A program made the translations under genes and the position numbers. The notes beneath the pieces are model-generated. The model was not told where the DNA came from and made no database searches. It worked only from the letters and a program-made list of their open reading frames with translations. From an uncultured Clostridia bacterium (GTDB taxonomy: Bacteria > Bacillota > Clostridia > Oscillospirales > Acutalibacteraceae): 41,652 nucleotides of DNA. Location of the stretch: assembly GCA_946493765.1 (NCBI GenBank), contig CAMMAZ010000018.1:1-41652 (forward strand). The letters run 5' to 3'. Below, piece after piece: positions 15,360 to 23,156 of this stretch (the stretch's first letter is position 1; every line of letters begins with the position of its first letter).

Positions 15360-16094
15360 ATGAAAATGCGAAGTGTTTTAAGAGTCGTGTCTTTGGCAAT
15401 GGCTTTGTGTTTGTTGTGCTGCGCCACAGCGTGCAGCAAATCGACGGAAACAGCGTCGGAGGTGACGACTGCCACTGCAACAACGCAATCGACAACGGTT
15501 GTCACAACAACGACAACGACCACAACCACAACTGCAGCTACCACTACGACTACAAAGCCGACCGCGACAACAAAGAAAACAATTCCCTCCACAACAAGTA
15601 CGACTCCAACGACAGAAGATCCATATGAGCGAATGCAAAGGGATTTTGAAGAAGAATATCAAGAAATGATCGATACCTATTATGATTTTATGGATCAAAA
15701 CAAGGAAGAAATCGTCGCATATATTCATTATATTTGGGAAGAATACAAATCGGGACGAAAAGGATATTATGACAGTAGGGGATTTTATCTGGAACAGGAC
15801 AAAGCGGTGGAAGATTCGTCCGATCCGGTGTCCCAAAGTTTTTTTAAAAAATATGGGAAGTGGATTTATAGCGTGCGTATCGATCATTACGCGGATGATC
15901 CTGAGGGGGATGTCGTATATTTGCGTTTGGCCAGGTATGACGAAGAGACAAATATATGTGAGGGGACGGGTTATTCTATCCGATATTTTTGTGATCCGCA
16001 GCGCAGAGCATACGATATGCAGGATAGAGACGAGGAATCCAGCACAGACAACGGCTTGTCTTTGTGGACGTTTTTCTGTGGAACCTCTTATTAA
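15360..16094 (+). CDS. Thr-rich-linker lipoprotein B (candidate immunity protein)
   Basis: A 244-residue paralogue of the lipoprotein at 14248. It has a signal peptide with lipobox A-T-A-C (Cys25), a Thr-rich spacer at about 30-85, and an acidic, aromatic-rich domain at about 88-244. Matching blocks between the two are DQNKEEIVAYIHYIWEEY, DSSDPVSQSFF and TDNGL. The first 100 codons are nearly identical in DNA to lipoprotein A (37 bases from 14341 match 37 bases from 15461 with one difference), while the C-terminal domains diverge strongly. It has its own promoter of the RHS type and a good SD (AGGGGG, 7 nt). Extra, diverged immunity-like copies are common beside polymorphic toxins; direct function is unproven. 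Confidence 0.8.
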   Translation: MKMRSVLRVVSLAMALCLLCCATACSKSTETASEVTTATATTQSTTVVTTTTTTTTTTAATTTTTKPTATTKKTIPSTTSTTPTTEDPYERMQRDFEEEYQEMIDTYYDFMDQNKEEIVAYIHYIWEEYKSGRKGYYDSRGFYLEQDKAVEDSSDPVSQSFFKKYGKWIYSVRIDHYADDPEGDVVYLRLARYDEETNICEGTGYSIRYFCDPQRRAYDMQDRDEESSTDNGLSLWTFFCGTSY

Positions 16095-16104
16095 GCATCC
16101 AAGT

Positions 16105-16138
16105 CAAAAAAGCCACGGTTTAAACCGTGGCTTTTTCC
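16105..16138. terminator. Bidirectional terminator between lipoprotein B and the MATE gene
   Basis: A perfect palindrome AAAAAGCCACGG...CCGTGGCTTTTT (16107-16136). The last codons and stop of the convergent MATE gene lie inside the stem. Confidence 0.9.
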
Positions 16139-17523
16139 TGTTGCAAAGGTTTTACTTTTTTGTCCAGCACGCGTTTTAAATAGAAAATGCAGGCAAGCAA
16201 TGCAAGAGCTTCCGCAATCGGAAAAGCAAACCACACCGCATGCACGCTCCCGGTGAGCTTTGCGAGCGCAAACGCGATCGGGATCAAAACGATCAGTTGC
16301 CGGGCAATGGAAATCAACATGCTGTATTTACTGGCGTCCAGCGCCTGAAACACCGAACTTGCGATCAGATTGAAGCCGGCAAAAATAAAGCTGATGCTGA
16401 TAATCCGCAGCGCGGTATCGCCGATTCGCAGCATTTGCTGCGATGCGTCGAACATCGACAAAAACACGCCGGGGATGATCTGGAAAAGCGCGAAACCAAT
16501 CAGCATCATACCGGTGGCATAGATCATGCTCAGCCGGACGGTTTTGTAGATGCGTTTGGGATTTTTCGCGCCGTGATTAAACGCAATGATCGGCACCATG
16601 CCGTTGTTTAAGCCGAATACCGGCATGAACACAAAGCTTTGCAGCTTGAAATAAATGCCGAACACCGCGACGGCGGTGGAGGAAAACGCACTTAGGATCA
16701 TGTTCATGCAATAGGTCATCACCGAACCGATGGAGGACATGAGAATCGACGGCACGCCGACTTTATAGATTTTTTTGATGACATCGGCGCATGGCAGCAT
16801 ATCTTTCAGGGAAAGCCGGGTTTCCGGATTGCATTTCAAGCAGAAGATCAGACCGAGCTGTGCGCCGAAAATCTGACCGATAACCGTTGCAATCGCAGCG
16901 CCCGCGACACCCATGGCAGGAAGACCAAAATAACCGAAAATCAAAATCGGGTCCAGCACGATATTGACCACTGCACCGGCGGTCTGTGAGATCATGGCAA
17001 GATAGGTCCGGCCGGTCGCCTGCACAAGCCGTTCAAACAGAATCTGGGTAAACAGACCGACCGACGCACCGCAGACGATGGTGGTGTACTGCGTGCCGTC
17101 CGCTATGATCTGGGGGATATCCGTCTGATAAGCGATATAGGTGCGCGACAGGGTGAAACCGATTATCATAAAAACAATGGTGGAAAGGAATGCTAGCAAT
17201 AAACCGTTATTTGTCGCTTTGCTGACCATGTCCCGATCTTCAGCGCCAAGGCTTCTGGAAATCAGTGTATTGACGCCGACGCCGGTGCCAACTGCCACTG
17301 CGATCATCAGATTCTGCATCGGAAAGGCGAGCGACACGGCGGTTAGCGCGTCTTCGCTCAGCTGTGCGACATAGATGCTGTCCACCACATTATAAAGCGC
17401 CTGCACCAGCATGGAGATCATCATCGGCAGCGCCATATTGATCAGCAGGCGGTTGATCGGCATCATGCCCATTTTATTTTCTTTGATCTCTTGTATATCT
17501 TTTGTTTCTTTGCTTTTTGACAT
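16120..17523 (-). CDS. MATE family multidrug/metabolite efflux transporter
   Basis: A 467-residue polytopic membrane protein with about twelve hydrophobic helices in two homologous halves. It has the MATE N-terminal pattern (INRLLINMALPMMISMLVQALYNVVDSIYVAQL) and the repeat start FNLIASSVFQALDASKYSMLISIARQL in the second half. MATE proteins export cationic drugs or metabolites using Na+ or H+ gradients. Substrate is unknown. I start at the ATG at 17523 because GGGGAA lies 8 nt before it; the frame is open for 54 codons upstream but crosses the promoter and the thiT terminator. It has its own promoter at 17557-17585. Confidence 0.93.
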   Translation of the reverse strand: MSKSKETKDIQEIKENKMGMMPINRLLINMALPMMISMLVQALYNVVDSIYVAQLSEDALTAVSLAFPMQNLMIAVAVGTGVGVNTLISRSLGAEDRDMVSKATNNGLLLAFLSTIVFMIIGFTLSRTYIAYQTDIPQIIADGTQYTTIVCGASVGLFTQILFERLVQATGRTYLAMISQTAGAVVNIVLDPILIFGYFGLPAMGVAGAAIATVIGQIFGAQLGLIFCLKCNPETRLSLKDMLPCADVIKKIYKVGVPSILMSSIGSVMTYCMNMILSAFSSTAVAVFGIYFKLQSFVFMPVFGLNNGMVPIIAFNHGAKNPKRIYKTVRLSMIYATGMMLIGFALFQIIPGVFLSMFDASQQMLRIGDTALRIISISFIFAGFNLIASSVFQALDASKYSMLISIARQLIVLIPIAFALAKLTGSVHAVWFAFPIAEALALLACIFYLKRVLDKKVKPLQQEKATV

Positions 17524-17556
17524 TTTCATTTCCCCGTATACAAAATCGCAGTCTCT

Positions 17557-17585
17557 ATTGTACACGGATTGCATTTTGATGTCAA
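17557..17585 (-). promoter_or_regulatory. Promoter of the MATE gene
   Basis: On the minus strand TTGACA (17585-17580), a 17-bp spacer, TACAAT (17562-17557). Confidence 0.85.
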
Positions 17586-17593
17586 TATAAAAT

Positions 17594-17620
17594 AAAAAAC
17601 GCGCTTTCAGCGCGTTTTTT
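17594..17620 (-). terminator. Terminator after thiT
   Basis: AACGCGC-TGAAA-GCGCGTT stem followed by a T run on the minus strand; the flanks are also symmetrical A/T runs. Confidence 0.9.
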
Positions 17621-17626
17621 ATTGAA

Positions 17627-18208
17627 CTAATCTTCCAAAGCCCGCATGATCGGCTTGACGTTGATGACGATGATGCAGCCCACAACTGTGATAATCAGTT
17701 CCGGCAGCATATATCCACCGTTGTAGGTCAGCGAGTAAGCCCAAACCGACTGCCAGCCGTTTGCATATTCGCCCCAGATGGTGACGCCGGAAATAAAATG
17801 GCAGACAAACCGCAGAAAACAGCCGATACCAGCGCCCAATGCAAAGGCGACGGTATCGTTTTTTATTTTATTTTTAAACATTCCCGCCAGTCCTAAAACG
17901 CCGAATGCAACAAAATAATCGGCTAAGATGAGGATCAGATATCCCGCAATTCCTGAAACATAAGAGAAGTTGGAAAGGCCGCCGATAATCATATCGAGCA
18001 CGCCCATGACCGCGCCGCACAGCAAACCCCAACGCACGCCGTATTGCCAGCCGAGCAAAGCAAGCGGCACCATGCTAAAGACCGTGATGCTGCCGCCAAA
18101 AGGCCATTTGATAGAGAGCAGTTCATTTAAAACGATGGAGATCGCAATAAATACCGCTGAGATCACAAGCCTTTTGGTCATTTGTTTCTGTGTGAGTTTT
18201 TTTGCCAT
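17627..18208 (-). CDS. thiT: Thiamine ECF transporter S-component ThiT
   Basis: A 193-residue membrane protein with six predicted helices. It is the thiamine-binding subunit of an ECF importer that borrows the shared EcfAAT module. The ThiT signature is clear: SIKWPFGGSITVFSMVPL near 33-50, and the C-terminal half with CHFISGVTIWGEYA and SLTYNGGYMLPE, which supply thiamine-binding aromatic and acidic side chains in this family. Regulation by thiamine status is shown directly by a TPP riboswitch and intrinsic terminator in its leader. It is monocistronic, ending at its own terminator. Confidence 0.95.
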   Translation of the reverse strand: MAKKLTQKQMTKRLVISAVFIAISIVLNELLSIKWPFGGSITVFSMVPLALLGWQYGVRWGLLCGAVMGVLDMIIGGLSNFSYVSGIAGYLILILADYFVAFGVLGLAGMFKNKIKNDTVAFALGAGIGCFLRFVCHFISGVTIWGEYANGWQSVWAYSLTYNGGYMLPELIITVVGCIIVINVKPIMRALED

Positions 18209-18234
18209 TTTTGTTAAACCTCCGAAGATAAACT

Positions 18235-18262
18235 AAAAAAGCGCCCGGCAATCCGGACGCAA
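18235..18262 (-). terminator. Riboswitch-controlled terminator in the thiT leader
   Basis: On the minus strand GCGTCCGG-ATTG-CCGGGCGC followed by TTTTTT, between the TPP aptamer and the thiT start: the expression platform for premature termination when TPP is bound. Confidence 0.88.
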
Positions 18263-18277
18263 AAATTCCATTTCTTT

Positions 18278-18366
18278 TTTCCTACGCCGGCATTATCCGT
18301 TTCAGGTGATAAGGGTCAAGGAAAGATTATTCCTACTCTCAGCCGGCTTTTCCGCCAGCCCCCCAA
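18278..18366 (-). promoter_or_regulatory. TPP (THI-box) riboswitch
   Basis: The minus strand carries the conserved aptamer blocks in order: GGGGGCTGG, GGCTGAGAGTAGG, ACCCTTATCACCTGAAACGG and ATAATGCCGGCGTAGGAA. The CUGAGA and ACCUGA / GCGUAGG motifs are the TPP-sensing core. It sits between a consensus promoter and a terminator ahead of thiT, so TPP should switch thiT off. Confidence 0.97.
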
Positions 18367-18386
18367 AACATATACACTTTTTTAAT

Positions 18387-18415
18387 AGTATAATTTCATT
18401 TTCGCGGTTTGTCAA
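18387..18415 (-). promoter_or_regulatory. Promoter of the thiT riboswitch transcript
   Basis: On the minus strand TTGACA (18415-18410), a 17-bp spacer, TATACT (18392-18387). Confidence 0.85.
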
Positions 18416-18508
18416 GGTTTTCCGCCCAAATTTTCTGTTTTTTTGGTATAGACGGGACAAAACGGAGAAGACTTGCAAGGGAATTTCAAAAGAATGTGGG
18501 GAAAATCC

Positions 18509-18537
18509 TTGCCTTTTTGATATACTGATGTTAAAAT
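18509..18537 (+). promoter_or_regulatory. Promoter of glyS
   Basis: TTGCCT (18509-18514), a 17-bp spacer, TAAAAT (18532-18537), about 35 bp before the GTG start. Confidence 0.65.
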
Positions 18538-18573
18538 AACTTTGATATGTGTCTTTTTGAAAGGATGTTGTTT

Positions 18574-19947
18574 GTGAAAAATACCGAAAAAACACTGGAT
18601 AAAATCGTCGCTTTGTGCAAAGGCAGAGGCTACGTTTTCCCCGGCTCTGAGATCTACGGGGGTCTTTCCAACACCTGGGACTATGGCCCGCTTGGCGTTG
18701 AATTCAAAAACAATGTGAAAAAAGCGTGGTGGAAACGCTTTGTGCAGGAAAGCGAGTATAACGTCGGACTGGACAGTGCGATTTTGATGAATCCGCAGGT
18801 GTGGGTCGCGTCGGGACATGTGGGCGGCTTTTCCGATCCGCTGATGGATTGTAAGGCCTGCAAGACCCGGCACCGCGCCGATCAGCTGATCGAAGCGACC
18901 GGTGTGAATCCCGCCGGCTGGAGCGATGAGAAAATGAGCGAATATATCAAGGAAAACAACATCGTTTGTCCGGTTTGCGGCAAATGTGATTTTACCGATA
19001 TCCGCAAATTCAATCTGATGTTCAAAACCTTCCAGGGAGTCACGGAGGACAGCAAAAATGAAATTTATCTGCGTCCGGAAACGGCGCAGGGTATTTTCGT
19101 CAATTTTGCGAATGTGCAGCGCACCACCCGTAAAAAGGTGCCGTTCGGTATCGGGCAGATCGGGAAGTCTTTCCGCAATGAGATCACGCCCGGCAACTTC
19201 ACGTTCAGAACCCGTGAGTTTGAACAGATGGAACTGGAATTTTTCTGTAAGCCCGGCACCGATTTGGAGTGGTTCTCCTATTGGAAAGATTTTTGCAAGC
19301 GGTTTTTGCTGGATTTAGGGCTCAAAGAAGAGAATCTCAAGCTGCGCGACCATGAAAGGCAGGAGCTTTCGCACTATTCCAACGCGACCACCGATATTGA
19401 ATATCTTTTCCCGTTCGGCTGGGGCGAGCTGTGGGGCATTGCCGACCGCACCGATTTCGATTTGAACCGGCACATTGAAACTTCCGGCAAGTCGCTGGAA
19501 TATTTTGATCCGGTCACCAATGAAAAATATGTGCCGTATGTTATCGAGCCGTCGCTCGGCGCCGATCGTGTGGCACTGGCATTTTTGTGCGAAGCGTATG
19601 ATGAGGAAACGGATGAAAAAGGAGAAACCCGTGTCGTGCTGCATCTGCATCCGGCTTTGGCGCCTTTTAAAGCAGCTGTTTTGCCGCTTTCCAAAAAACT
19701 GTCCGACAAGGCGCTCGCGATCCGCGACAAACTCTCCAAATCCTTTATGGTGGACTATGACGACGCCGGTTCCATCGGCAAGCGCTACCGCCGGCAGGAC
19801 GAAGCAGGCACGCCGTTTTGCATCACCTTTGACTTTGAATCGGAAGAAACCGGCAAGGTCACCGTTCGCGACCGGGACAGCATGCAGCAGGAACTTGTTG
19901 CGATCGATCAGCTGGAAGAATATCTGCGCCAAAAAACAGCGTTTTAA
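18574..19947 (+). CDS. glyS: Glycine--tRNA ligase, dimeric (eukaryote-like) type
   Basis: A 457-residue class II aminoacyl-tRNA synthetase that charges tRNA-Gly with glycine. Class II motif 2 is clear in the [25 protein letters not shown] segment (about 199-223), motif 3 in [14 protein letters not shown] (about 325-338), and a C-terminal anticodon-binding domain follows at about 360-455. A zinc-finger-like CKAC...CPVCGKC insertion lies at about 93-140. It is the alpha2 form, not the GlyQ/GlyS form. I take the GTG at 18574, which has AAAGGA 8 nt before it; two in-frame ATGs lie upstream (18547 and 18565), the nearer one inside the SD. No T-box leader is visible. Confidence 0.96.
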   Translation: MKNTEKTLDKIVALCKGRGYVFPGSEIYGGLSNTWDYGPLGVEFKNNVKKAWWKRFVQESEYNVGLDSAILMNPQVWVASGHVGGFSDPLMDCKACKTRHRADQLIEATGVNPAGWSDEKMSEYIKENNIVCPVCGKCDFTDIRKFNLMFKTFQGVTEDSKNEIYLRPETAQGIFVNFANVQRTTRKKVPFGIGQIGKSFRNEITPGNFTFRTREFEQMELEFFCKPGTDLEWFSYWKDFCKRFLLDLGLKEENLKLRDHERQELSHYSNATTDIEYLFPFGWGELWGIADRTDFDLNRHIETSGKSLEYFDPVTNEKYVPYVIEPSLGADRVALAFLCEAYDEETDEKGETRVVLHLHPALAPFKAAVLPLSKKLSDKALAIRDKLSKSFMVDYDDAGSIGKRYRRQDEAGTPFCITFDFESEETGKVTVRDRDSMQQELVAIDQLEEYLRQKTAF

Positions 19948-19979
19948 AAGCTTGACACTCTTTGTGCATGAAAGCATAT

Positions 19980-20011
19980 AAAAACGGATACCGATCGGTA
20001 TCCGTTTTTTG
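19980..20011 (+). terminator. Terminator after glyS
   Basis: Perfect self-complementary stem AAAACGGATACCG / CGGTATCCGTTTT followed by TT; it may also serve the convergent AraC gene. Confidence 0.9.
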
Positions 20012-20031
20012 TTTATCACCCTAAAATCAAT

Positions 20032-20940
20032 TTATGATGTCATTTCTTTTTCCCGGATCTCTTTGGAAAAGAAAAGCCGGAACTGTTTGGGCGAAAGATT
20101 TTTTTGCGCTTTGAACTGCTGGATAAAATAGCTCGGTGTGGAAAAGCCAACATCCGCCGCGATTTCCGAAATGCTTTTGTCGGTGGTGGAAAGCAGCTGT
20201 TCCGCCTTGGTGATCCGCACATAATTGAGATATTCCGTGAAGCTTTTGTGCATGATGCGTTTGAAGGTGCGGGAAAAATAGCTGTAGCTTAAATTGCAGG
20301 CCGCCGCCGTGTCCTGCGCGGTGCAGTCTGCATAATGTGCGGAGACATATTCCAGCGCCGTCTGGATCGCGTGCAAAAGATCGTCCGACAGATCGAATTT
20401 GCCGATCCCATCGATGTTCTGGCTGTTCCAGTAACGCAAGATCCACAAAAACAAGCGCAGAATATCCGCCCGGATGGCAAGCTCATAGCCATAGGCCTTG
20501 TTTTCCCATTCCAGCATAATGCCGGTGATCAGGTCGTGCACCACCCCGTCGGCGCACTCCTCCTTGGTGAAAACACGCTGATGGTTGGCGTTTTCCAGAA
20601 TAAACGGCATCACATATTTGAGTTCAAACACCGATTGTTCCCCGGTATACAATATTTCCGGGGAAAATTTGATGCAGATATACCGTGAATCGGCATTGAA
20701 CAGAAGATCATGCGTTTCTTTGGAATTGATCACGACCATGTCGCCGCTCTTGAAATGAAACAGATTACCGTTTAAATAAATATTGATATCTGCATCCAGT
20801 GCATACAGAATTTCTATGTAATGGTGATAATGCGGATTCCAGCCTCTATGCTGTTTTTTCACATCCAATAAAATACACTGGATCGGCACCTCCACACCAT
20901 TGAGTCTGGCTTTGCCTTCGTCGAAACCTTTATCTATCAT
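20032..20940 (-). CDS. AraC family transcriptional regulator
   Basis: A 302-residue regulator. The N-terminal cupin-like sensing domain (about 15-140, HYHHYIEILYALDADINIYLNG...GDMVVINSKETHDL) would bind a small molecule, probably a carbohydrate. The C-terminal AraC DNA-binding domain (about 195-295) holds two HTH units: DTAAACNLSYSYFSRTFKR and ISEIAADVGFSTPSYFIQQFKAQKNLSPKQFR. It is transcribed divergently from the Gfo/Idh/isomerase/ThuA operon and is the obvious candidate activator of that operon. Family and orientation are seen; ligand and target are inferred. Confidence 0.93.
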   Translation of the reverse strand: MIDKGFDEGKARLNGVEVPIQCILLDVKKQHRGWNPHYHHYIEILYALDADINIYLNGNLFHFKSGDMVVINSKETHDLLFNADSRYICIKFSPEILYTGEQSVFELKYVMPFILENANHQRVFTKEECADGVVHDLITGIMLEWENKAYGYELAIRADILRLFLWILRYWNSQNIDGIGKFDLSDDLLHAIQTALEYVSAHYADCTAQDTAAACNLSYSYFSRTFKRIMHKSFTEYLNYVRITKAEQLLSTTDKSISEIAADVGFSTPSYFIQQFKAQKNLSPKQFRLFFSKEIREKEMTS

Positions 20941-21058
20941 ACATATCCCGCCTTATCGCCGGTGACGACAAAAATTTGATATTTTTTATAAAATTTATTA
21001 TACCATGCCGGTTGCAATTATGCTATACTTTTTTCAAATTTAAAAGAAAAAGGCGGCG
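20941..21058. promoter_or_regulatory. Divergent control region, AraC gene / sugar dehydrogenase operon
   Basis: A -10-like TATAAT (21002-20997) points left toward the AraC gene and TATACT (21023-21028) points right toward the operon. Neither has a good -35, as expected for promoters needing an activator. The two -10 boxes are only 20 bp apart, so the two transcripts probably compete. Confidence 0.5.
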
Positions 21059-22138
21059 ATGAAAATGCTAAAATTAAAAATTGGTCTGATCGGCTGCGGC
21101 GGCATCATGAACGGCGTGCATGCGCCGGCCTATCAGAAGATGGACAATGTTGAAGTGGTCGCGGCGTGCGATATTTTGATCGATCGGGCGCAAAGAATGG
21201 CAGACACATTCGGTTTTGCCAAAGACCGTTGTTTTGAAGATTTTCATGATCTGCTGGCACTGGATGATCTGGATGCGGTGGATATTGCCACCCCCAACAA
21301 TATGCATTCGGTCATTGCGGTGGCGGCGCTGGAAAAAGGACTGCATGTGTTTTGCGAAAAACCGGATGCTGTTTCGGTCGTTGAGGTGCAGAAAATGCAG
21401 GCGGCTGCCAAACAGTCCGGCAAACATCTGATGGTCATGCGCAACAACCGGTTCATGGCGGGCTCGCAGTTTTTAAAGCAATATATTGCCGACGGCAACA
21501 TGGGCGAGATTTACACTGCGCGCTGCGGCTGGCGGCGCCGGCGCGGGATTCCCGGCAAAGGCGGCTGGTTCACCACAAAAGCCAAATCCGGCGGCGGTCC
21601 GTTGATCGATCTTGGCGTGCACATGATCGATTTGTCGATGTGGCTGATGGGCAATCCAAAACCCGTTGCGGTTTCCGGCTGCACCTACCGCAAGTTTGCT
21701 GATGATACCGCGCAGGCGGATTCCGAGCATGCGAAATTCGGCGACGCGGTGCAAAACGGCGTGTTTGACGTGGAGGATCTTTGCATGGGCTTTATCCGTT
21801 TTGAAAACGGCGCGTGCATGCAAATTGAATTTTCCTGGGCGTCGAACATTGAAATGGAAAATAAATTTTTTGATCTGCGCGGCACAAAAGCCGGCGCACG
21901 GTATTCCTCGGTGGATGAAAAATTTAAAATTTTCACCGAGCAATATGGGCGTAATCTCGATCTTGCGCCCGCTGTGCCGGATTCGATGGGGCCGCATGAA
22001 GCCAATCTGCGCCATTTTGTGGATGTGGTGTTAAATGAGGTGACACCCATTTTTGAACCGGAACAGGGCGTTGAGATGGTCAAAATTCTGGAAGCGATCT
22101 ACCAGTCGGCGCAGACCGGCCGGGAAGTTTTGCTATAA
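21059..22138 (+). CDS. Gfo/Idh/MocA family oxidoreductase (first)
   Basis: A 359-residue NAD(P)-dependent dehydrogenase. The N-terminal Rossmann fold has GLIGCGG (9-15), with Asp at the end of beta-2 (AACDILIDRAQ) and the signature E-K-P at 100-102, whose Lys is catalytic in this family. The C-terminal alpha/beta domain contains the GGGPLIDLGVHMIDLSMWL motif with the catalytic Asp and His. Members oxidise or reduce hydroxyls on sugars and cyclitols. The same-strand neighbours (isomerase, second Gfo/Idh, ThuA) suggest formation of a 3-keto sugar or glycoside. First gene of the operon; a second in-frame ATG lies at 21065. Confidence 0.92.
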   Translation: MKMLKLKIGLIGCGGIMNGVHAPAYQKMDNVEVVAACDILIDRAQRMADTFGFAKDRCFEDFHDLLALDDLDAVDIATPNNMHSVIAVAALEKGLHVFCEKPDAVSVVEVQKMQAAAKQSGKHLMVMRNNRFMAGSQFLKQYIADGNMGEIYTARCGWRRRRGIPGKGGWFTTKAKSGGGPLIDLGVHMIDLSMWLMGNPKPVAVSGCTYRKFADDTAQADSEHAKFGDAVQNGVFDVEDLCMGFIRFENGACMQIEFSWASNIEMENKFFDLRGTKAGARYSSVDEKFKIFTEQYGRNLDLAPAVPDSMGPHEANLRHFVDVVLNEVTPIFEPEQGVEMVKILEAIYQSAQTGREVLL

Positions 22139-22160
22139 CTGAAAAGGGAGGATTTTTATT

Positions 22161-23126
22161 ATGCAACTGGCAGTTATGAATCCGGTGCTCAATAGCTATG
22201 CACTGGAAGACGCACTTAAATATTTACATAGCCTTGGCGTGCAGAGCGTGGAGGTCGGCGCGGGCGGGTTTCCCGGCAACGCGCATTTAAAACCGGAAGA
22301 ACTGATCGGCAAACCCGAAAAGGCGGCGGAATATAAAGCGCTGTTTGAAAAATATCAACTTTCCATCTGCGCCATTTCCTGCCACGGCAACCCGCTGCAC
22401 CCGAACAAGGAAATCGCACAGAAGTTTCACAATGAATTCAAAAATGCGATTTTAGCGGCCGAAATGCTGGATGTGCATACGATCATCGGTTTTTCCGGCT
22501 GTCCGGGCGACTGTGAAAATTCACAGAACCCCAACTGGGTGACCTGTGCCTGGCCGGACGACTTCGGAAAGATTTTAAAATGGCAGTGGGAAGAAAAGAT
22601 CATTCCTTATTGGAAAGAGATGGCGCAATTTGCCAAACAACACGGCATCACAAAAATTGCGTTTGAAATGCATCCGGGCTTTGCGGTTTATAATCCGGAA
22701 ACGCTCTTAAAGTTACGCGATGCGGTCGGCGATATCATCGGGGCGAATTTCGATCCGAGCCACCTGTTCTGGCAGGGTATCGATCCGGTGGCGGCGATCC
22801 ATTACCTTGGCGATGCGATCTATCACTTCCATGCCAAAGACACGAAAATCGACGCTTACAACACCGCAGTCAACGGCGTTTTAGACACCAAATCCTATGG
22901 GGATATCAAAAACCGTTCCTGGCTGTTCCGCACAGTGGGCTATGGACATGGCAAAGAGGTCTGGAACGACATCATCAGCGCGCTGAAAACCGTCGGCTAC
23001 GACGGCGCGATCAGCATCGAGCATGAAGACGCGTTGATGTCGCCGGAGGAAGGACTTGAAAAGGCGATCGCTTTCTTAAAAGACGTTTTGATTTTCAAGA
23101 CTGCCGGTGAAATGTGGTGGGCCTGA
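22161..23126 (+). CDS. Sugar phosphate isomerase/epimerase family TIM-barrel protein
   Basis: A 321-residue xylose-isomerase-like (AP_endonuc_2) TIM barrel. Metal-site residues typical of the family appear in order: Glu in KIAFEMHPGF (about 173), Asp and His in IGANFDPSHLFW, His in YHFHAKDTK, and Glu in AISIEHEDAL. Members include sugar epimerases, inosose dehydratases and the lyase/deglycosidase subunits that act on 3-keto glycosides. It lies 22 bp after the first dehydrogenase behind a strong SD (AGGGAGG). I infer action on the keto-sugar made by the adjacent dehydrogenases. Confidence 0.9.
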   Translation: MQLAVMNPVLNSYALEDALKYLHSLGVQSVEVGAGGFPGNAHLKPEELIGKPEKAAEYKALFEKYQLSICAISCHGNPLHPNKEIAQKFHNEFKNAILAAEMLDVHTIIGFSGCPGDCENSQNPNWVTCAWPDDFGKILKWQWEEKIIPYWKEMAQFAKQHGITKIAFEMHPGFAVYNPETLLKLRDAVGDIIGANFDPSHLFWQGIDPVAAIHYLGDAIYHFHAKDTKIDAYNTAVNGVLDTKSYGDIKNRSWLFRTVGYGHGKEVWNDIISALKTVGYDGAISIEHEDALMSPEEGLEKAIAFLKDVLIFKTAGEMWWA

Positions 23127-23156
23127 GCGTTCACAGACCAGAATGAAGGCGGTCGA

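Noticed and set aside
14340..15620. Repetitive ACN-rich tracts that look like tandem repeats or a CRISPR-like array
   Set aside because: They are Thr-rich linker codons of the two lipoproteins with no regular unit or spacers.
18420..18573. T-box leader before glyS
   Set aside because: No T-box core (such as TGGNACCGCG) or associated terminator; only a plain promoter is visible.
20976..21040. Catabolite-control (cre) operator in the AraC/dehydrogenase intergenic region
   Set aside because: No sequence close to the usual TGNAANCGNTTNCA form was found.
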